Below are positions 5,919 through 12,987 of a DNA stretch of 12,987 nucleotides, in pieces. Source of the DNA: Zavarzinia sp. GTDB lineage: Bacteria; Pseudomonadota; Alphaproteobacteria; Zavarziniales; Zavarziniaceae. The position numbers were made by a program, and so were the translations under genes. The stretch is from contig JAQVKV010000014.1 of the NCBI GenBank assembly GCA_028694545.1, positions 1 through 12,987 on the forward strand, written 5' to 3'. Below the pieces are notes generated by a model. That model saw nothing but the letters and a program-made list of their open reading frames with translations, did no database searches and was not told the origin of the DNA. The stretch's first letter is position 1. Each line of letters begins with the position of its first letter.

Positions 5919-7106
5919 ATGGCGGTCGCAGGAGGACAGGGACAACCGGCCGAGGCCGGTCCGATCCGCGTGATGGTGGTTGACGATTCCGCGGTCATCC
6001 GGGGACTCGTCTCGCGCTGGATCGGTGCCGAAGCCGGCATGGAGGTGGTGGCGACGGCGGCGAATGGCGCCATCGCCGTACGCCAGGCCGAGAAGACCCA
6101 GCCCGACGTCGTCGTGCTCGACATCGAGATGCCGGAAATGGACGGTATTACCGCCCTGCCTGAAATCCTGAAGGCGGTGCGCGGCGTGCGCGTGCTCATG
6201 TCTTCGACCCTGACCCGCCTGGGCGCGGAGGTCAGCCTACGGGCGCTCACGCTCGGTGCGTCCGACTATCTGACCAAGCCGAGTTCGACCGGCGACGCCC
6301 AGGTGGCCGAGGCCTTCCGCGCCGAGTTGCTGCGCAAGGTGCGCGCGCTCGGCGAGGCGCGCAGGAGCCGCGTCCGTGGTGTCTCTGCCCGCCCGGCCAA
6401 TGCCGCCCCCCATAAGCCGGCGACGGCCCCGACCCCGGCGGTAGGCGCCCTCTATTCCGGGGCGCGAGTCCAGCTTCGCCCGTCCGGACGCGTCCGGCCC
6501 CAGGTTCTCGCCATCGGCAGTTCGACTGGCGGGCCACAGGCGCTCACCACCGTGCTCGGCCCGATTGCCGCGCGGCTGAACGTGCCAGTCCTCATCACCC
6601 AGCACATGCCCGCGACCTTTACCGCGATCCTTGCCGAACATATCGCCAAGGCGACCGGGGTTCCCGCCGCCGAGGCGGTAGATGGCGAAACCATCACCGC
6701 GGGGCGGATCTATGTGGCGCCCGGAAATCACCACATGATCGTCCGCCGCGATGGCGGGAAACGCACGCTACATCTCACCGATGATCCGCCTGAGCATTTC
6801 TGCCGTCCCGCCGTTGATCCCATGCTGCGCTCGGCGGCGGAAGCTTTCGGCGCCGCCACGCTCGCCGTGATCCTGACCGGCATGGGCCAGGACGGCCTGG
6901 CCGGTGGCCGCGCCGTGGTCGAGGCGGGGGGCACCGTCATGGCCCAGGACGAGGCGAGCAGCGTCGTCTGGGGTATGCCCGGGGCCGCCGCCACCGCCGG
7001 CATCTGCAGCGCTGTCCTGCCCCTGGGCGAGATCGGCGGCGCCATTGAATCCTTTTTGCGCGGACCGATGCTGGGCGGGCCGATCATGGCAGGAGTTCGC
7101 CGATGA
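5919..7106 (+). CDS. cheB: Chemotaxis response regulator protein-glutamate methylesterase CheB
   Basis: A 395-residue two-domain enzyme that removes methyl groups from (and can deamidate) glutamates of chemoreceptors to provide adaptation. The N-terminal receiver (about 15-135) has acidic pair Asp22/Asp23, phospho-acceptor Asp68 (VLDIEMPEMDG) and Lys120 (YLTKP). A roughly 50-residue Ala/Pro/Arg-rich linker leads to the methylesterase domain (about 195-385), whose catalytic triad is Ser202 (IGSSTGGPQAL), His229 (ITQHMP) and Asp325 (TGMGQDG). All are intact. The start at ATG 5919, one base after the cheY stop, is preferred; a TTG at 5895 would overlap cheY and add 8 residues outside the receiver fold. 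The start has no strong ribosome binding site, which fits translational coupling to cheY. It overlaps cheR by 4 bases. The presence of CheB and CheR implies methylated receptors encoded elsewhere. Confidence 0.95.
   Translation: MAVAGGQGQPAEAGPIRVMVVDDSAVIRGLVSRWIGAEAGMEVVATAANGAIAVRQAEKTQPDVVVLDIEMPEMDGITALPEILKAVRGVRVLMSSTLTRLGAEVSLRALTLGASDYLTKPSSTGDAQVAEAFRAELLRKVRALGEARRSRVRGVSARPANAAPHKPATAPTPAVGALYSGARVQLRPSGRVRPQVLAIGSSTGGPQALTTVLGPIAARLNVPVLITQHMPATFTAILAEHIAKATGVPAAEAVDGETITAGRIYVAPGNHHMIVRRDGGKRTLHLTDDPPEHFCRPAVDPMLRSAAEAFGAATLAVILTGMGQDGLAGGRAVVEAGGTVMAQDEASSVVWGMPGAAATAGICSAVLPLGEIGGAIESFLRGPMLGGPIMAGVRR
7091..7095 (+). promoter_or_regulatory. Ribosome binding site of cheR inside the cheB end
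   Basis: AGGAG lies 7 nt before the cheR ATG, within the last codons of cheB. Together with the ATGA stop/start overlap at 7103-7106 it indicates translational coupling of the adaptation enzyme pair. Confidence 0.7.
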
Positions 7107-7915
7107 GCCCCCAGGATTTCCAGTTTCTCAGCGACCTCCTGAAGGTTAAATCCGGTCTCGTCCTGACGGCCGACAAGGGTTATCTGGTCGAATCCCGCCT
7201 GCTGCCGATCGCGCGGAAACGCGGTCTGAACACGCTCGAAGGTTTGGTCGGTGGTCTGAAACGGCGCGACGAGGCGCTGATCCGTGACGTGGTCGAGGCG
7301 ATGACCACGAACGAATCCTTCTTCTTCCGCGACAACACGCCCTTCGACAATTTCAAGGCCCATATCCTGCCCCATCTGCTGAAGGCCCGGGCCGACAGCA
7401 AGCGCATCCGCATCTGGTCCGCCGCCGCCTCGACCGGACAGGAGCCCTATTCGCTGGCCATGTTGCTGGCGGAGCAGAAGGCGGCCCTGGCCGGCTGGCG
7501 CGTGGAGATCCTGGGCACGGATATTTCGGCCGAGGTGCTGACCCGTGCCCGCGCCGGTCTCTATACCCAGTTCGAGGTACAGCGCGGGCTGCCCATCCAG
7601 CTGCTGGTCAAATACTTCAAGAAGGAGGGCGACATGTGGCGCATCGCCCCCGACATCCGCGGCATGGTGCAATATCGCGAATTCAACCTGCTGGACGGTT
7701 TCACCGGGCTTGGCCGCTTCGATGTCGTCTTCTGCCGCAACGTGCTGATCTATTTCGACCAGCCGACCAAGGCGGCGGTGCTCGACCGGCTGGCGGACAG
7801 CATGGCGGATGACGGCATGCTGTGCCTCGGCGCCGCCGAAACCGTGCTCGGCCTTTCCAGCCGATTCAGGCCGGTGAAGGATCGGCGCGGTCTCTATGAA
7901 GTCGTCAGGGGCTAG
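7103..7915 (+). CDS. cheR: Chemoreceptor glutamate methyltransferase CheR
   Basis: A 270-residue S-adenosylmethionine-dependent methyltransferase that methylates receptor glutamates, opposing CheB. The N-terminal helical domain (about 1-75) ends in TTNESFFFRD (68-77), a CheR hallmark. The Rossmann domain follows, with the SAM-binding motif STGQEPYSLAM (110-120), GTDIS (138-142), the beta-subdomain region around FEVQRGLPIQLLVKYF (157-172), and the catalytic-side motif RNVLIYFD (212-219). Length is standard and there is no C-terminal TPR extension. The ATG overlaps the cheB stop (ATGA). It is the last gene of the che unit; the next gene begins 80 nt on and is unrelated. No receptor with a CheR-binding pentapeptide is in the window, so the target is unknown. 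Confidence 0.95.
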   Translation: MSPQDFQFLSDLLKVKSGLVLTADKGYLVESRLLPIARKRGLNTLEGLVGGLKRRDEALIRDVVEAMTTNESFFFRDNTPFDNFKAHILPHLLKARADSKRIRIWSAAASTGQEPYSLAMLLAEQKAALAGWRVEILGTDISAEVLTRARAGLYTQFEVQRGLPIQLLVKYFKKEGDMWRIAPDIRGMVQYREFNLLDGFTGLGRFDVVFCRNVLIYFDQPTKAAVLDRLADSMADDGMLCLGAAETVLGLSSRFRPVKDRRGLYEVVRG

Positions 7916-7918
7916 GCT

Positions 7919-7935
7919 CCCCCCCGAAGGGGCGG
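7919..7935 (+). other. GC-only hairpin downstream of cheR
   Basis: Three bases after the cheR stop, a run of seven C is followed by GAA and GGGG, giving a 4-bp CCCC/GGGG stem that can extend by two pairs past a mismatch. No T-run follows, so it does not qualify as a standard intrinsic terminator, though it may mark the end of the che unit or protect its mRNA. On the opposite strand it reads CCCC-TTCG-GGGG. Confidence 0.25.
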
Positions 7936-7995
7936 CTTGAACCGTTCCCCGTCGCCCGCCAGACTGCCGGCAAAGGCGAAAGGGGAGAAGGCGAG

Positions 7996-8931
7996 ATGAC
8001 GGGTGCCGCGCGTGAGATTTCGTTCGATGTCGGGGCGCTGACCCTGTCGGCCATCGAACATGCGCCGAAGGGCGGCGCGGTGGATGCGCCGGTCGCTCTG
8101 TGCCTCCACGGCTTTCCCGACAACAATCATTCCTTCGACAGGATGGCGCCGGCGCTGGCCGATGCGGGCTTTCGCGTTGTTGCCCCGCTGATGCCCGGCT
8201 ATGAACCGTCATCCCAGCCCGCGAATGGTGACTACACGGTCGCCGGCCTCGCCGACGTGCTGGGCGACCTGGTCAGGCAACTGGCCATCTCGGGCCCCGT
8301 GCATCTGATCGGGCACGATTGGGGCGCCGTGATCGGCCATGTCGTCGCCGCCGACCGGCCGGCCGGGCTCGCGAGCTGGACCGCGATCGCCATTCCGCCC
8401 ACGGGCCGCCTGATCGCGACCGCCGCCGGCGCGCCCTGGCTGGTGCTGCCTTTCTGGTATATCGGCGTGTTCCAGGCTCGTGGTGTCGCCGACTGGCTGC
8501 TGTCACGGGCCGACTGGCAGTTCGTCGACCTGCTGTGGCGGCGCTGGTCGCCGAAATGGACGCCGCCCGAAGGCATGCTGGACAGCGTGAAGGCGACCCT
8601 TTCCCAGCCCGGCGTGAGGACGGCGGCGCTGGCCTATTACCGTCAGCTCGCCTCGCCCTTCACCGGGCGCTTCAAGGAAGCGGTGCGCCGGGGTTCGCGC
8701 CGGATCAAGGTGCCGAGCCTGGTGCTGGCGGGCAGCCGCGACGGTTGTTTCGCGGTCGACGCCTTCCGCCGCGCGATCCGGGCCGAGGATTATCCTGCCG
8801 GCGTTTCCCTGGAGATCATCGAGGACACGGGGCATTTCCTCCATCTGGAGAGGCCGGAGCAGGTGAACGCCCTGATCGTCGATCACCTGTGCCGCGCCGC
8901 CGGCCTGTCACCGTCCCAGGCGGTCGCCTAA
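7996..8931 (+). CDS. Alpha/beta hydrolase, epoxide hydrolase-like
   Basis: A 311-residue alpha/beta-hydrolase-fold protein with no signal peptide. The oxyanion-hole motif HGFPD is at 38-42. The nucleophile elbow is GHDWGA (106-111), so the nucleophile is Asp108 rather than Ser, as in epoxide hydrolases and haloalkane dehalogenases. The acid is probably Asp249 (SRDG), and the catalytic base is His280 (TGHFLHLERPEQV). A cap region lies at about 135-235 and contains several Tyr and Trp residues that could supply the epoxide-activating tyrosines; this needs a structure to judge. The substrate is unknown. The ATG at 7996 is preceded by the purine-rich AGGGGAGAAGG (7981-7991). The gene is 80 nt after cheR with a hairpin between, so it is probably separate from the che operon in function. 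Its last 24 bases overlap the end of the opposing FAD oxidoreductase gene. Confidence 0.85.
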   Translation: MTGAAREISFDVGALTLSAIEHAPKGGAVDAPVALCLHGFPDNNHSFDRMAPALADAGFRVVAPLMPGYEPSSQPANGDYTVAGLADVLGDLVRQLAISGPVHLIGHDWGAVIGHVVAADRPAGLASWTAIAIPPTGRLIATAAGAPWLVLPFWYIGVFQARGVADWLLSRADWQFVDLLWRRWSPKWTPPEGMLDSVKATLSQPGVRTAALAYYRQLASPFTGRFKEAVRRGSRRIKVPSLVLAGSRDGCFAVDAFRRAIRAEDYPAGVSLEIIEDTGHFLHLERPEQVNALIVDHLCRAAGLSPSQAVA

Positions 8932-10245
8932 ACCATAGGCAGCATAGGCAAGGCGCAGATAAGTCTGGCGCAGCGAAGGGAAAGGAAAGCGCGGTAGAGG
9001 TTGCGTCAGGGGCGCCGGCAAATCGACTGCCTCGCCCGCCAGACGCCGGCCCAGCAGCGCGCCGCCCAGGCTTGCCATCGCCACGCCATTGCCGTGGAAG
9101 CCGAGCAGGTAATGCACGCTGCCGTCTTCCATCATGCCGAGATGGGGCAGCAGGTCGAATGTGAGATCGGTCAGCCCGCGCCAGAAATAATCGATGCCGA
9201 CGCCGGCGAAGGCGGGAAACATGCGGGCGAGATCCCGTTCCAGGCGGGCCCGCATGGCGGGCTCCGCCTCGGGTGAGGCGGAAATGCCGCCGCGCGCGCC
9301 GAACAGCAGCCGCCCGTCCGGCAGCAGGCGGAAATAATGCAGCAGGCGGCGGCTGTCGGCGCACATGTGGCGGCTGGTGAAGCCCTGTGCCGCCTGTTCG
9401 TCCGGTGAAAGCGGCCGGGTGACGATGATATTGCTGAGGACCGGCAGCAGGCGGCCGGCGAAAGCGGGAGACAGGTCCTCGCGGGTGAAGCCGGCCGTGG
9501 CCACCACCACCCGCCGCACCCGGACCGTACCGCCCGCCGTGGCGAGATGATGGAAACCGCCGGCGCGCGCCCAGCCGGTGACGGCACTGTCGCCATAGAG
9601 GGCTACGCCGGCGGCCCGGGCGACGCGCGCCAGGCCAAGCTGATATTTCAGCGGATGCAGGGGAAAGCCATGGGGCACCAGAAGTCCCGCGCCGGCCTCC
9701 GCCATGGCGAGGCCGCGGGCGGCAAGATCTTGGCGCGACAGCAGGTCGCAATCAACGCCGAAAGCCTCGCGCAGCAGCGCGGCTTCCACCGCAAGGCCGG
9801 CTTCGGCCGCCGTGTGGTGTGCCAGCGTGATTTCGCCTTCGGGTCCCGCATCGGCATCGATGGCATGATCGGCCAGCAGGGCGCGGACATGGTCGATGGC
9901 GGCGACCTGCAGGGTGAAGAAGCGCCGGGCCTCGGCAAGGCCGAAACGGCGGATGATCGCGGGCCATGAGAGTTTGGCGGAGCCAAGGCAGCAGAAACCG
10001 CCGTTCCGGCCGGAAGCCCCCCAGCCGATGGCGCCGGCATCCAGCACCACCACATCCACGCCGCGCCGGGCGAGGGCAAGGGCGGCATTGAGGCCTGTGA
10101 AGCCGGCGCCGATCACCGCCACCTCGGCGGTCACGGCGCCGGTCAGTGCCGGCGCGTCGACACCGGGGCCGGCCGAGGCGGCCCACCAGCTGTCCACCGG
10201 TCGCCCGTGGTCATGGACCGATGGATGATGCAGCGATGCCGCCAC
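8908..10245 (-). CDS. FAD-dependent oxidoreductase, DAO family (PuuB/OrdL-like)
   Basis: From the chosen start this is a 445-residue flavoprotein. The FAD-binding Rossmann motif VAVIGAGFTGLNAALALA has GxGxxG at residues 46-51, followed by VVLDAG. A conserved GRNGGF and a C-terminal GFHGNGVAMA (the second FAD contact) place it in the D-amino-acid oxidase/glycine oxidase fold, closest by eye to gamma-glutamylputrescine oxidoreductases. It probably oxidises an amine or amino acid; the substrate is not predictable. The GTG at 10245 is preferred: it lies 4 nt after the upstream CHAT gene stop and yields the family-like start SLHHPSVHDHGRPVDSWWAA. The frame is open to 10350, but that part lies inside the CHAT gene and looks random. 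A GTG at 10197 is also possible. No Shine-Dalgarno is obvious, consistent with coupling. The 3' end overlaps the hydrolase gene by 24 bp. Confidence 0.82.
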   Translation of the reverse strand: MAASLHHPSVHDHGRPVDSWWAASAGPGVDAPALTGAVTAEVAVIGAGFTGLNAALALARRGVDVVVLDAGAIGWGASGRNGGFCCLGSAKLSWPAIIRRFGLAEARRFFTLQVAAIDHVRALLADHAIDADAGPEGEITLAHHTAAEAGLAVEAALLREAFGVDCDLLSRQDLAARGLAMAEAGAGLLVPHGFPLHPLKYQLGLARVARAAGVALYGDSAVTGWARAGGFHHLATAGGTVRVRRVVVATAGFTREDLSPAFAGRLLPVLSNIIVTRPLSPDEQAAQGFTSRHMCADSRRLLHYFRLLPDGRLLFGARGGISASPEAEPAMRARLERDLARMFPAFAGVGIDYFWRGLTDLTFDLLPHLGMMEDGSVHYLLGFHGNGVAMASLGGALLGRRLAGEAVDLPAPLTQPLPRFPFPSLRQTYLRLAYAAYGLGDRLGR

Positions 10246-10249
10246 GGCG

Positions 10250-12987
10250 TCAGCGGGCGGCGACGCCGGTCCCGTCGCCGATCGCGCTGAAGCCCGCCCA
10301 GAACAACGGATGCGACCACGCCACAGGAACCTGGCCCGGGCCGCCGCCATCGATCAGCGTGAGCTGGGCCCGGCGCAATGCCCCGGCGCCGCCCACGTCC
10401 GCATCCGCCTTGTCGAACAGCTTGATCATCAGGGCGGCGGTCGAGGCGTCGGGCACCGGCCAGTGCGAGACGACGAGGCGACGTGCACCCGCGTAGAAGA
10501 AGGCGCGGGCAAGGCCGGAGAGGGCTTCGCCACCACTCTTGCCGTCGGTCCCGCCGGTATTGCAGGCCGAGAGCACGACGAGATCGGCGTCGAGATGCAG
10601 ATTCAGGATGTCGCTGAGCTTCAGCAGCGCGCTGTCGGCGCCCGAACCGGGCGTGGGCGAGACCAGCAGGGCCGGCTCGGCGAAGCAGCGGATCTCGCTG
10701 GCCAGCACCGCATGGGTGGCGAAATAGACGATGCGATAGTCGGACAGCGGCCGCCCGGTGACCGCCGCCTTGGTAAAGGCGTCGCCGAGCACGAGGGCAT
10801 CCGGCCCGGCCCCGACCAGTTCGGCGACCTGTTTCAGCTCCAGCGCCGTGCCCGGCAGCGCGCCGAGCGAGCCGAGCACCTTGCGGTCGCGCACGCAACC
10901 AGCGGGCAGGGTCGAGAACAGGGAGGCCAGGTCACGCGGCGGCTGATAGTCGCCAAAGCCGACCATGGCCTCGGTCCCGCCGGATGCGGCGCCCACCCGG
11001 CGCAGATCGGCGAAGGCGCGCACGGAGGGCACCATGGCCAGTGCCTGATGCCGCACCATCCAGTCGACCTCGCGATAGTCGAGGCCATTCACCGTGCCCG
11101 GCCCCGCGACCAGAATGCCGAAGGGAATGGAAGCCAGCGGGCCGTTGGCGCTGGTCACCAGGCTGGTGACCGACTTCATGTCCTCCGCGACCGGCCCGAA
11201 CAGGGCGAGGTAGAGTTGATGCGCCTGATCGACCGGGAAGCGGGCCAGGCCGCTGCGCGTCGGCGTCACTCCCTTGCGCAGGGCAAGCACGACATCGCCA
11301 AGGGCGTAATCGCCCGCGTCCACGCGCCAGACCCGCAGCTTCTCGGGCGTCACCAGGAAGCCGTAGGTCGCCGTCTCGGCGGTGGCGAAGGCGGCCAGCG
11401 CCTCGCCAGGCTTCAGCAGGCCCTGGAGTTCGCTGGTGCCGACCGGCGTCGCCAGCAACTGGCGATAGCCGGTAGCGGCTGCCTGCAGCGTCTCGTCCAG
11501 GGTGCGGCCCTCGTCCTCGACCGCGCGCAACTCGGCACGGAGAGCGGTGAAGGTCTTCAGGTCCCGCGTCTCGGCCGGGGCGGCCAGTACCGCGTTCATC
11601 CGCGCGACGAGGGCGTAACGCTTGCGGTCATTCTCCTGCTGGGCACGGATGACGGCGCCCACTTCCTGATCGCCGGCCGCGAGGCGCGCGGTCGCCAGGC
11701 TGACGGTGCGGCTGGTGATGCCGGAGCGCATGAGCTGCATCGCCTCGAACATCTCGACATGCAGGCCGTCGGCCTGTTCGGGATGGGCCGTGGCGGCGGC
11801 GCTGGCGACATCGAGGAAGCCGATCAGCTCACGCGGGCGGATCTCGGCATTGCGCGCCTTCAGGATGGCGAAGCCGGCGCGATAGGCATCGAGCCCGGCA
11901 ATGGTGCGCCCGGCCCCGTGGAGGTACCGGCCGAGCGCCAGATCGGCAAGGCCTTCGGGCACGGCGTCCGGAAGGGCGGCATGCCACAGCGAGACGGCAT
12001 CGCCCTGGATCGCGGCGGCGGAAGCCGCATCGTCCGCGGCGGCGGCGATCATCGCCTTGGTCTCGAGGAACTGGGGCAGCCACCACGGCGGGGCGGCGCG
12101 CGAGGCGCGGACGGTGGTGATCGCTTCGTCCACCTTCTGGCCGGCGCCGGGAAGATCGCCGAGGCGCAGGTGCAGGGCCGCTTCCGTGTGAAGGCTCTGG
12201 GCAAGGTCGACGGCGATCACCGCCGCCGTCGTGCCGTCGTAGGACAACAGGTCGCCGCCGATGCTCGAGCCCTGGAAGCCGCTGCCGATGCCGAGCCCAC
12301 CTTCGCGATCGACGATGTCGCGGCGCATGGCCGTTGCCTGCTCGGCGAAGGCAAGAGCGTCGCTGAGGCGGTCACGATTGGCGGCGTCGATGGCGCGGTA
12401 GGAGAGGAGACGCGGCAGGTCGCCCGGGTTGACGCTGAGGGCGGCGAGGCGCTGGGCCTCGTCGAACAGCGGGGTGGCTTCGTCGTAGCGGCCCTGGTTG
12501 GAGAGTTCGAGCGCCACATGCATCAGGGGCGAGGCGCTGCTCGGGTCATCGTCGCCGATGGCGCCGGCCTGAAGCAGCAGGGCCTTGCGGTAATTTTCCT
12601 CGGCCGCCGCGAAATCCTGGACCGTGTCCTGATATTGCGCGTTGGCGATGGCGGCATAGAAGGCGTCCAGCGCGTCGGCGCCGGTCGGCTCCCGTCCCGT
12701 GGCCGAGCGGATGAAGGTGACGGCGCGGGAATCGGCGGTCTCGCCGCCCAGCGTGCCCCGGCCGAGTGCCGCGAGCGCTACCCGTTCCACCACCGGCAGG
12801 GCGGCGGGGATCGTATCCGCGAGGAATACCCGGTCCCCGGCCCCGATGGCCATGATGACGGTCGGGAAGCCGCCGTTCAGCAGGCGGCAATCCGCGATCA
12901 TGCCGTCGAGATCGCCGGCGAAGCTCGTGGCTTTCGGTTCGGTGCAGCGCATGCGGCTGTCCACCGAGCGGCGCCATTCGGCGTCCG
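10250..12987 (-). CDS. TPR-CHAT domain protein (caspase-like), 5' end outside window
   Basis: At least 911 residues are visible. The frame is open through the right edge and no signal peptide or natural start is seen, so the N-terminus is missing; a GTG at 12962-12964 is unlikely to be the true start. The N-terminal part contains an AGD.VFLADTIPAALPVVERVAL-like segment, then TPR-like helices (for example around AEENYRKALLLQ and GRYDEATPLFDEAQRL), a helical linker with charged heptad-like stretches, and a C-terminal CHAT domain. The presumed protease dyad is intact: His in VYFATHAV (codon 10712-10714) and Cys in VVLSACNTGG (codon 10562-10564), 50 residues apart. The HPLFWAGFSAIGDG end is typical of CHAT proteins. 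Family members are cysteine proteases in some systems (HetF, Craspase, separase-like), but target and role here are unknown. The FAD oxidoreductase gene follows after 4 nt, so they are probably co-transcribed. Confidence 0.88.
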   Translation of the reverse strand, partial: DAEWRRSVDSRMRCTEPKATSFAGDLDGMIADCRLLNGGFPTVIMAIGAGDRVFLADTIPAALPVVERVALAALGRGTLGGETADSRAVTFIRSATGREPTGADALDAFYAAIANAQYQDTVQDFAAAEENYRKALLLQAGAIGDDDPSSASPLMHVALELSNQGRYDEATPLFDEAQRLAALSVNPGDLPRLLSYRAIDAANRDRLSDALAFAEQATAMRRDIVDREGGLGIGSGFQGSSIGGDLLSYDGTTAAVIAVDLAQSLHTEAALHLRLGDLPGAGQKVDEAITTVRASRAAPPWWLPQFLETKAMIAAAADDAASAAAIQGDAVSLWHAALPDAVPEGLADLALGRYLHGAGRTIAGLDAYRAGFAILKARNAEIRPRELIGFLDVASAAATAHPEQADGLHVEMFEAMQLMRSGITSRTVSLATARLAAGDQEVGAVIRAQQENDRKRYALVARMNAVLAAPAETRDLKTFTALRAELRAVEDEGRTLDETLQAAATGYRQLLATPVGTSELQGLLKPGEALAAFATAETATYGFLVTPEKLRVWRVDAGDYALGDVVLALRKGVTPTRSGLARFPVDQAHQLYLALFGPVAEDMKSVTSLVTSANGPLASIPFGILVAGPGTVNGLDYREVDWMVRHQALAMVPSVRAFADLRRVGAASGGTEAMVGFGDYQPPRDLASLFSTLPAGCVRDRKVLGSLGALPGTALELKQVAELVGAGPDALVLGDAFTKAAVTGRPLSDYRIVYFATHAVLASEIRCFAEPALLVSPTPGSGADSALLKLSDILNLHLDADLVVLSACNTGGTDGKSGGEALSGLARAFFYAGARRLVVSHWPVPDASTAALMIKLFDKADADVGGAGALRRAQLTLIDGGGPGQVPVAWSHPLFWAGFSAIGDGTGVAAR

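Noticed and set aside
8926..8940. GCCTA-AACCA-TAGGC inverted repeat at the hydrolase stop as a terminator
   Set aside because: The stem is only 5 bp, has no T-run, and lies inside the coding region of the opposing gene's last codons or just next to them.
10246..10350. Upstream extension of the FAD oxidoreductase to 10350
   Set aside because: The extra 35 codons overlap the CHAT coding sequence in another frame and give Arg/Ala-rich sequence unlike the family.

Overview
The window is about 13 kb of GC-rich, gene-dense chromosomal DNA, and no gap between genes exceeds about 125 bases. It most likely comes from an alphaproteobacterium, perhaps of the Rhodospirillales or a related group. The main taxonomic clue is a ChpT-type histidine phosphotransferase, a family essentially confined to Alphaproteobacteria. 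A hybrid CheA with an alphaproteobacterial flavour and a small DUF3553 protein agree with this. I saw no tRNA, rRNA, CRISPR array, insertion sequence or phage gene.

Layout. (1) Positions 1-871, plus strand: the 3' end of a feruloyl-CoA synthetase-like gene, then a LysE/RhtB-type exporter. (2) 909-1931, minus strand: cysQ (3'-phosphoadenosine phosphate phosphatase) downstream of a 66-residue DUF3553 protein. (3) 2054-7915, plus strand: the core of the window, a signalling cluster in the order chpT, hybrid cheA, cheY, cheB, cheR. (4) 7996-8931, plus strand: an alpha/beta hydrolase with an epoxide-hydrolase-like active site. (5) 8908-12987, minus strand: a long TPR-CHAT protease-like gene running off the right edge, followed after 4 nt by a DAO-family FAD oxidoreductase. 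The oxidoreductase gene overlaps the hydrolase gene tail to tail.

How the genes may work together. The che genes form a compact unit: 50 nt between cheA and cheY, 1 nt between cheY and cheB, and an ATGA overlap between cheB and cheR. CheA is unusual. It has an HPt domain, a long Ala/Pro linker in place of a recognisable P2, dimerisation and kinase domains, two CheW-like domains, and a C-terminal receiver domain with an intact phospho-acceptor Asp. No cheW, cheD or receptor gene is present. chpT lies 109 bp upstream on the same strand. In Caulobacter, ChpT takes phosphate from the receiver domain of the hybrid kinase CckA and passes it to CtrA and CpdR. The arrangement here therefore suggests, as an inference, that a chemosensory array feeds the CtrA/CpdR cell-cycle and motility phosphorelay through the CheA receiver domain and ChpT. 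This is the most interesting hypothesis in the window.

The flanking metabolic genes look like ordinary chromosomal neighbours. The TPR-CHAT gene retains its His/Cys dyad and appears translationally coupled to an amine-oxidase-like flavoenzyme, an unexplained pairing.
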